The position numbers were made by a program, and so were the translations under genes. Source: Litoditis marina (Eukaryota > Nematoda > Chromadorea > Rhabditida > Rhabditidae). From it: a stretch of 64,000 nt of DNA. Every line of letters begins with the position of its first letter. Positions within the stretch are counted from its first letter, which is position 1. Positions 48,501 to 57,500 of the stretch are shown here, in pieces. The stretch covers positions 32,363,228 through 32,427,227 of the forward strand of contig OZ038435.1 in the NCBI GenBank assembly GCA_964036275.1. Direction: 5' to 3'. The notes below the pieces were generated by a model. That model saw nothing but the letters and a program-made list of their open reading frames with translations, was not told the origin of the DNA and made no database searches.

Positions 48501-51500
48501 TTTAGATAGTGAATATGTCCATTCTGGTGTGGCCCGAAGAACAAACCCAAGAGTCTGAGGAAACGATTCTGAGAAAAATCCTGCGCGAGCAGAATATATT
48601 AGCCAATGAAGAGGTTTGATTACATTTCATAGTTTCACATTATATAGGAATGGGTTTCATTCTGTCATTCAGAAAAACGAGGTACTTCAACACAATTATT
48701 CCGGGATTGGCAAAATAACAATAGAAACCTCAATTTCTCACGTTGACATGCTGAGAGCAAATTTCCAAAATATGCTTCAGGGATGAAATCAAGCAGTGTT
48801 TTCACATGAACCCAACTGATTACCTAGCACTTTCTGCTCACCAGTGGGATTTTGCTTACCTTTATTTTTCTAACTTATTGAAATATCTATTCAGCTACTC
48901 ATCATTGAAGAAAAACTACGGCATCTAAGAAAAAATGTCACAGCACCAGATTACTTTAGAATAGCACGAACTTTCGTTCAGTTGGTCAGAACGAAGAAGA
49001 AAATCATCAACTCTACAATGTTACGGTGAGTGTCACCATTTACAAAATTGAGTTTGAAAAGTTACAACGTGTACAGTAATAAAAGTTTCTGAAGCTTTTT
49101 CATGTAAAACACGTATTTATTGACATAATTATCATTTAAAGAATTACAATGTATGAGTAGTTAGAAAGTATATGATTATTCACCACAAAGGAACGAGAAG
49201 ATACACAATTAACCTTAAAAGATTCCCCATGTCCTATCTTCTTCAAACCTTGGCGTTTTGAGGTATGTATTGTACTTTACGAAAATATCAATACGTGAGA
49301 GAATCCGTATTTTAGATATGAAAAGGGTATGGAGAAGTTGCGTCTAGCCCAGGAGCAGACCGGGAGTCTCCAAGCAGAACTGGAAAGACTGCAGCCGGAA
49401 CTGCTACGAACCTCAATAGAAACAAGGTACAGCCGGTGAAATGAAAATTGTACACTGTGCAGTACTGTAATACTCTAATACTGTGAAGTGACAATATAAT
49501 AAAGTAACTAGTATGGATTGTGGTAGTGCCTAGAGGGCAGCTAGATGAGTAACTGCAACTAGATGAAGACAAACGCTACTGCGCAGCACCGAACTCTTCG
49601 TACCTAAATATGATTGTCCAACTATATACTGATAAATCTTATTATTAAAAAACTCAAGTTTGATAGATAGTCAATGTTTTTCGAATCCTCAAAACATCAC
49701 AAAATGAATTTTCAAATGGAGTGAGGATTGAGTTCTTGTTTGTGATCACTGCCTAAATGTGGTTCTTTAGATAATTGAGATTGGAGAACTGGAGAATAAT
49801 AAAAAAAACTGCATGTATAAATAATAATTGGTGCGCAGAAATGCAAAAAAATTGGTAGATTTACTAAAATCAAACACTTCTAATTGTTAAGTATTCTGAT
49901 GAGTTCAATCGAGCGAGAGACAATAGAGGTAGAGAATGCCAGAGAAGTGGTGGCAGCCAATGAGAACAAGGCTAATCAGGCAGCCACACGGGCGCAGGCT
50001 CTCAAGGTACGGTAGGTTGAATGAGTTACAGTGTAAGTACGGTACTTAACAGTTATTATTGAAGATTACAATGTGTTTCCCAACCGAATACTCCATTGAA
50101 AAATTCCTGTGAATGTCAAAGATTAGAGGTTGTTGATTATATCAGCGTTGTAGTTTGATTTTCACACCAATGCAGTGTTAGTGAAAGTACAACCTCGAAT
50201 TGGTGAGTCTGAGTTGGTACTCGCTCCATTTGTCAACCTGAGTTTATGAACTAGATCTCGTAGAACAGAACCTGAAAATTAATCGTCATACGTTTCTATT
50301 ACGTGTTTATTGGATTCTCACTAATCGATGTGTTTTTAGTTTTTATATACTTTGACATACACAGCTCTCTTATTATTCATATTCTGGTTATCATACCGCA
50401 GGCGGAATCGGAAGCAGATCTAGCCAGTGCCATTCCGGCTCTGGAAGCGGCCGTAGACTCGCTGGAAACCATGAACCAAAGTGACGTGTCCACACTCAAA
50501 ACAATGAGGTAAAACAATGATCATTCCAAGAGGTTATCCGGGTTTGAGTGTGGTTTGATCTGCACACACATCAGAAGTTTCGAATGAAAAGGGAAAACAC
50601 AGTCATTTGCACAGTCACGTGAAACATGTTAAACACAGCAGAACTCAGAAACGTGCATTGACAAAGTGCACAGTGCCGAAATATAATGCTAAATTTTCGT
50701 GACTATTCAATTTACTTCTAGTATACTGTATACAGACCAACATGTTCAGCTTTGCTCTGCTCTACCAAGAGCAAAAATAAAATGACTGCTTCTGTTCTGA
50801 ATACTCTTCTACCACCTGAAAATATTCTCTACATTCGCAGTAGACAACTCTTTGAAGAAATACATTTAATTCTTTTCAATCCCTCAAATTAATGTTACTT
50901 TTTCTACTCATAAAAAAGGGGGCTTATAGGTTGGCTTCAAATTAAAATAATTTACCTTTGTAGATTCCCGCCCTACGGTGTGCGCCTGTGCATGGAAGCC
51001 GTATGTATCTTGCTCGGGGAACCACCGGCGAAAATTCCGGATCCGGTAAGAATTTGAAAAATATATAACTGCAAAAATTCTGAGGAATCACAAAAGTCGT
51101 TTCTTCATATGTAAATTGAAAAATGTGCGTTTCTCAAGGGTCAAAGGTCATCAGTAACCGTGAGGCACTAGCCGAGTTAGTGTGAGGCACTAGTTTTGAG
51201 CAATTACAAAAAATATTTAGTTGTATGTAGACTGACTTTAAAGGGACCGTACCTCTCTAATGGGCAGTGTTTGTAATATTTGAAAAATAAATAAAAAAGA
51301 TCATATTCTGTTTCAATTTGAGCTTTTCCACGTTGCATACGTAAACATACCAAAATAAAGCCAACAAAGTTTGGTCACTGAATGGGGCCACAAATTCCAG
51401 ATGGGTGGCATAACGGAAGACTATTGGGTGACCGGTCAGAAACTTCTCTCCGATCTACACTTTCTCAGTCGCATTCGAGCATTTCCCAGAGATCAGGTGG

Positions 51501-54500
51501 GCTGGAATGAATACTCAGTAGTCTCTATACATTGGACATCAGGCAAACAAGTCAAAAAAGTTTGGTTTGGTATTGCAGATCCGCTCAGAACAAGCGTCGC
51601 TGCAAATTAGTAGTTAACAGTTTTCAGCGTGGCTGTCATAGACACTGATTTTTTCGTAACTAACAGATCGATAGTGCAGAACCGTACCTCCACACCAGAA
51701 ATAAGTGTTTATGCGACAGCAGTTTCGAATCACAACCAACATGTGTTGGATCAAACTACAAATACGGGTTCGCTTTCCGTAGCTCTAGTATTTTGAGGTT
51801 TCTCGCCGAACGATGCGTATAATTCGTGAGAATTTTCTAAGCAAAGAGGAATTCGATCCGGAAAGTGTGAAACAGGTGAGCACCAAGAGTAACTTTAGAG
51901 TTTTACGTAAATTAGAGCTACACACACAACATCACACAAACACAGCACAACCGTGTTCTGCTATAGTTGTTTTGTTTTCTTGAACTAGAAGTACACTGTG
52001 TTTGAGCTAAGCGGATAACTTATTATCATCTATTGAAAACACCAACACTGAAATCTTGTTCAAAGCGAGACTGACCGATAGGAAACTTTTTTGCGTACAT
52101 TATCGTGCGCAGCGCGGAGCGCTGCGCAGATTAGTTTTTGTTCAAAGGTCTGCAGACATTACAAAACAGATTATTACAATTTACTTCAAAGTACGTCGAC
52201 CATTTTCTTAGATTTTTGCATGAATCACTGAAGGGCAACACGTCTACAAGATACCAAGTTCACTTTCCATGTAGTTATTTATTGAGAGGAGTTAGAGGGC
52301 CCAACGTCTCGCAAAAATGGCTTCCGTGCGGGGCGGCGGCGGCGGCGCCGGCGCCGGCGACAAAAGTGTCCGCCTCCTCAAATCTTGGCATAGTTTCGCA
52401 CAAAATTAACTTATTCCCAAAATTTTTACATTATTGAAAAGCTCTAAAAAAGTTGAGATATACGTATTTTCCAAGTATGTCTGAAATTTGAATATTACGT
52501 GTGAGAGAGCCGAAAATGGTCTCGCAAAAAATCATGGATAGACCGGTTTCGTGAAAATAAGAATGAAAGAAGAAGAGTTTAACGTGTAGTAGGAATCATT
52601 TTTCTTCAAGAAGAGTTTAACGTGTAGTAGGAATCATTTTTCCAATGGAGATCTCATGACAGGCGGGTACAGCTTGGTTTTCATTCCTATTCACATGTCT
52701 GAATGGCGGATTGGAAAAAAGCTCTATTTACGCACGGCGAACGGAGGTTCGATTCCTGCCTGGAGCACAAAATTTGCTATCACTTGAACGAGGTTACAAC
52801 TACACAAACGTTCTGAACTACGGCGCGGTTTAACATAAAATTCCTTGTTTAGATTATTGTTCAAAAATATCATTTTTATCAAAAATGACCGTTACTTCGT
52901 AACCATAGAAAAAGAGTTCAATTAGTATAAAAAACGAGTGTATAGAAAGTAAAGATTAGTTTTGGATAAACATGTACAAGAAATATAAAAGAAGTCCAAT
53001 AAAAATATTTTGAGGAAAATGCTAATCTCGCTTCTCTTGAAAACAACGGAGTATAAGCTAGATTATTGTGAGTCGCAGTCAGAAGTTTTCTTCCGGTAGC
53101 AAAAAACTCGGTATCCTTTTTGTGAATTCTCAAACCGAGCGAGATTAGACTTTTCCTCAAAATATTTTTATTGGACTTCTTTTATATTTCTTGTACATGT
53201 TTATCCAAAACTAATCTTTACTTTCTATACACTCGTTTTTTATACTAATCTGTATACAGGATGATCAAGCCTAATTTGTAGTTTGATTCACGCGTTCGCG
53301 TCTAAACCGCATCGCGCCGTGTTCAAACTACAAGCCCAACGAACCGAAATAAAATAAACCTTAAAGGTTATTAGTTATTATTAATATACTGCTTGTCGTA
53401 TACAGTGTTCTCTGGCTGCTGAAGGACTGTGTCTATGGGTGAAGGCCATCGAACTCTATCATCGAATCTCTAAAATAGTCGAACCAAAGCGACAGAAACT
53501 GCACAAGGCCGAGGTTTTGGTCAAACAACACATGAAGCAGCTGGAAGTGAAGAGAAAAGCGCTGCAGGTCATTTCAACTTTCTACCGAGATTTTTATCCT
53601 TAAATTATACGAAAAAGTAGGAAAATAAAATTATTCTAAGAAAATACTGTGGTTTTATGAACAAACGTGAATTTAATTATGAGAACAGAGAATTTTTACG
53701 ATTAATAAGAGAAGTATTTGAAAACACACCGATTAATTAGGGAAATAGTGTGGTTCATGGGTATGTGAATAGTATCGAGAGTAGAACTACAGACTACAGA
53801 CCGAGGCGGCACCGCAACGAATCGTGATACAAATGAGAAAATGTGATCAATTATTTAAAATAGGACGGTTATGTGGACCACTCCCGCGTCAACGGTCCTT
53901 TAAACTGCAATTGAAAAATGTATTGCAGTTTAAAGGACTGAGGCGTTGCGATTGGACTACATAACCGTCCCCCTTTAAAGTGACTTTTAGCACAACCCAT
54001 GCTTGCTGTTTCGTTTAACGGGAATATAGTGAAACTGAAATGCTGTTGTACACCGTACACGTGACTTTCCAACCACCCACGTAACTCTTAACACGCCACG
54101 TAAACAGGTACGACATAGGGAAAACTATTTATTTTCAGAAAGTCACTGAAAGACTTCAATCATTGTCAGACCAATTCAGTCAGATGAGTCAACGAAAACA
54201 GGAACTGCAGTCTCGGATCAGCAGCTGCGAGGCAAGAAGGGCAAGGGCCGAGAGACTGGTCGCCGCACTCGGTCGGGAATTCAATTCAATTTTTTTCAAA
54301 CCATTCAAAATATATTTGAACCACAAAATTTTGAGGTCACATAGTCTTCAGATAAAAAGGTTGGCGTTATCTATGCTTTGATATACATCATATGTGACAT
54401 TTATAGAACAAACAAATGCACCAAATATCAGTTAGAATGCATTTGGAATTCTATGGATTTGACAATTTAAATACAGTTTGAAGGTGGTGAGAAGGACAAG

Positions 54501-57500
54501 TGGATCTCGAAAATGAATGATATTCGTCGTCAGGCCGCCCTGCTGCCACAGACTTGTCTGATGACTGCGACCGCCCTGCGAATCTACGGCCAGGTGCCCC
54601 AGGCGGACAGAAAGGTTTATACAAGAAGTAAATTGAATATTCAAGTGAAGTTAGCAGGAATTGTGCACTTTGTCTTTTCACGTTCCTGAGTTCTGCTGTG
54701 TTTAACTTGTTTCACGTGACTGTGCGATTGACTGACAGTATACTAGAACTCACTAGTCACGTGGAACGTAGAATGGACTAGAATGGAATATCGATTGAAA
54801 GAGACAGCAAAAAGGCAGAGAATGCTCATAGCACGAGTATGGAATTATACTTTACGAAAGACTTGCTTAACCCATGTACTGTTACTGCAAACATGAAAAT
54901 TGCAGCTTCAGGAGACCACACTGTTGATTCAGTTCTCACTTCTCATTCTTTTTATATATTTTCAGGCGAAAGTGAGAAATGTGGAGTTACAGCTGTTCCC
55001 CGACACGGTAGAATTCACATGTGTCAACAATAAGGAGATCGTAGAGCCCACACTGTATCCCATCCAATTGGAAAAAGATCAAGGTGAGACATAGTCACGT
55101 AATCCGTGCACTTCACTACGTGGTCATATCATACCAATTCCACGAGGAACAGGGTATTTCGTTAACCCAATCAGTTAACCGTAACCGGGTTACCTGGTTA
55201 ACCCTTTTGTTAACCCCTTGTTAACCCTCTTTTACAATGACTTTTGAGAGAAATTTGGGGTTTCCAAAAGGTTAATAAAAGGGTTAACCAGGTAACCCGG
55301 TTGAGGTCAACTGATTAGGTTAACGAATTACATAGTTAAATGAAGAATTCGCCTAACTCGCACGTTTCTGAACTATGCTGGTGTCATACGGTTCATGTGA
55401 CAATCACTCTATCATTATTTTAGATTGTGGTGTCACAAGAATACTTCAACCGTATTGCTCTTCGTTTCGAGTAGACACCGAATACGCTTCTTATTATTTG
55501 TTTTTCAATGCGTTGTGACAACGCTTGCAGACTAGAACTGCTGCAAACATTTGACTGATCCACATTTATCGGTTACTAACCGTACAAAGAAGTACTATTT
55601 GAGCGTTCTGATACAGAAAATATTATGAATCAGAAAATAGATTTCCAGAACGAAGTGAACAGCTAATAGCTGATCTTTTTCCCACGGTTCTACGGGTGAC
55701 TCGAACGGATGACGTCATGGAGCGTGGGAGACTTGCAATGGAACAGGGAATACCTCTTGTTGCCAGTCCGTCTCCGGAACTCAAACTATTGACCGGACTG
55801 AAAATGTACACGAAGAATGGCAATACGGTATGAAACTATCGATTAGTGTATTGATTATTCTTGTCGGAGTTATCAAGTTCGATAAACGATTTTGAGTAGG
55901 AAAATGAGGTGGAAAAATCAAGCACTGTTCCAAATGGCGGAACATAGTTGGTGCTTTGATCCCATTACTATTTTTGACGGAAAATACTATACACCCTGCA
56001 AACAAACTCTTATTTGGCATTGTGTCACCCTGCAAACAAACTCTTATTTGGCATGGTCGTGGCAAATCTTCTATAGTCGTCGCCAACGGAAAGGCGGGAG
56101 GGTACTGTATATCTCACTTTCCGCTGTGTACGCACACGAGTTTTCGATGTTGCCGTTAATGTGCACCAATAGCGCAGTAGTTAGCGCCCTGCTACAAATA
56201 TTTTGCTCGCTGGTTCGATTCCGGCGAGAGACAGAAAGTTATAAATTTGGCACCCACTATAGATAAATCTTCCAGATAGCGAGACTGAACGATGATGAGT
56301 TCCCTGTCAACCCAGGATATCGATTGATCGTTTGTTGTTCCCCGTCCGATGATGACGACATAATGGATGACGTCATTAGGATAAACATGGAATACTGGTA
56401 GGTCAAACAATAAAGTTGGTTTGATATGAGGATTTTATTTTTGAAAAAATGCTTCAAGGTTCAAGGTTTAATTTGATGTGAGTGAATTCGAAGAAGACTC
56501 GAAAAATTACCAGACTTGACAATTCCGAATTCATCTTCACTACTCGTGAATTTATTGTCTCCTTCTCAACGGATAGCGGGATAGCAGAGCATACAACTAT
56601 TTGTATAAAAAAACGATGTAAAGTGAGAGACGATTAGCTTTTGAGACTGAACTGCATGGAATGTAAAAAAAGGAGGACAATAACTCAAGAGGGAAATAAA
56701 AAGTCTAATCTCGCAATTTTCATGGGTCAAAAACATCTTGGTTTTCTACTGAAACAACCCTTGCAGCAAACAAACATTAGCAAACAAACACTAATATGAT
56801 AGTAATCATTTGGTCCGTTTTGCTGTGTTTGTTTCGTAGTTTGTTCTCTGATCGTTCTTCGAAGTGCTTCGCAGATAACTGTACTGTTAGGCAATTGCAG
56901 TGGTCACGTGAAACATGATAAAGCACAGCAGAATTCAGAAACGTGCAATGAAAAAGTGCACGATGCCTGATTAGAATTCTAACTTTACGTGACTATTCAA
57001 TTGACTTCTAGTGTACAGTTCGAACCTTGGTCTGAGTTTTTTCTAGTTGCGACGAGATTCGGACATTGGTGGCAGCGTCACTCGGAACACAAAACTGGGC
57101 CCTCCATCTCACGCAACACACGGAAAAACAGAGGAAAATCGAGCAGGACACAAAGCTGCTTGAACGTGGGTCAGAGTGGAAAAGGAGAGATGTATTAGTT
57201 TTCAGGTTTTTCCCAAGTTTTACTGATTATACAATTGGGTAGTATAGGTGGTACAATGTTTAAAGAGTGAGAGATAGAGATAGTGTGTGTTGTTTCATCT
57301 ATCGAAATCCGTAATCGTCTAGTTGAAACAGTTTTGTTAACCTTGCAATATTCAGGACTAACCAGGAGCGGAAATAATCTCCAAGCCAAGTGCCCCGCCA
57401 CTTTTGTAGCGGCTTCGATGAGAGAATGCAGATCAGAGAGACGCAGTCTATCCTAGCTTATTGATTTCTATGCTCTCTCGGTTTTGTAGCTGGCCACTGC

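Larger units (their letters stand above)
48895..54271 (+). other. Dynein-like gene: stalk and microtubule-binding domain, exons 55-63
   Basis: Exons 48895-49025, 49316-49426, 49892-50006, 50402-50508, 50964-51045, 51401-51496, 51798-51875, 53406-53567, 54139-54271. Helix CC1 runs YEKGMEKLRLAQEQTGSL through ADLASAIPALEAAVDSL. The globular tip has FPPYGVRLCMEAVCILLGEP, KIPDP, EDYWVTGQKLLSDLHFL, FDPESV, and AAEGLCLWVKAIELY ending VEPKR. CC2 follows with a long heptad-like, Glu/Lys/Gln-rich helix to LVAALGGEK. Every block of a normal microtubule-binding domain is present, and spacing and wording resemble inner-arm dyneins (DNAH1/3/7/12 group). This is the best conserved part of the protein. Confidence 0.93.
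54484..56397 (+). other. Dynein-like gene: AAA5 exons 64-68
   Basis: Exons 54484-54614, 54966-55083, 55424-55463, 55641-55827, 56276-56397. GGEKDKWISKMNDIRRQ followed by CLMTATALRIYGQVP matches the LxGExxRWxxxxxxL..GDxLLxAAFxSYxG entry after CC2. ADLFPTVLRVTRTDDVMERG and EQGIPLVASPSPEL match the lead into and through the GxPVLLExVxEELDP block. FPVNPGYRLIVCCSP matches FRLYLTTK. The stretch corresponding to the DPQ segment (ILQPYCSSF) is short, and the exon 66/67 junction has more than one phase-compatible solution. Confidence 0.82.
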
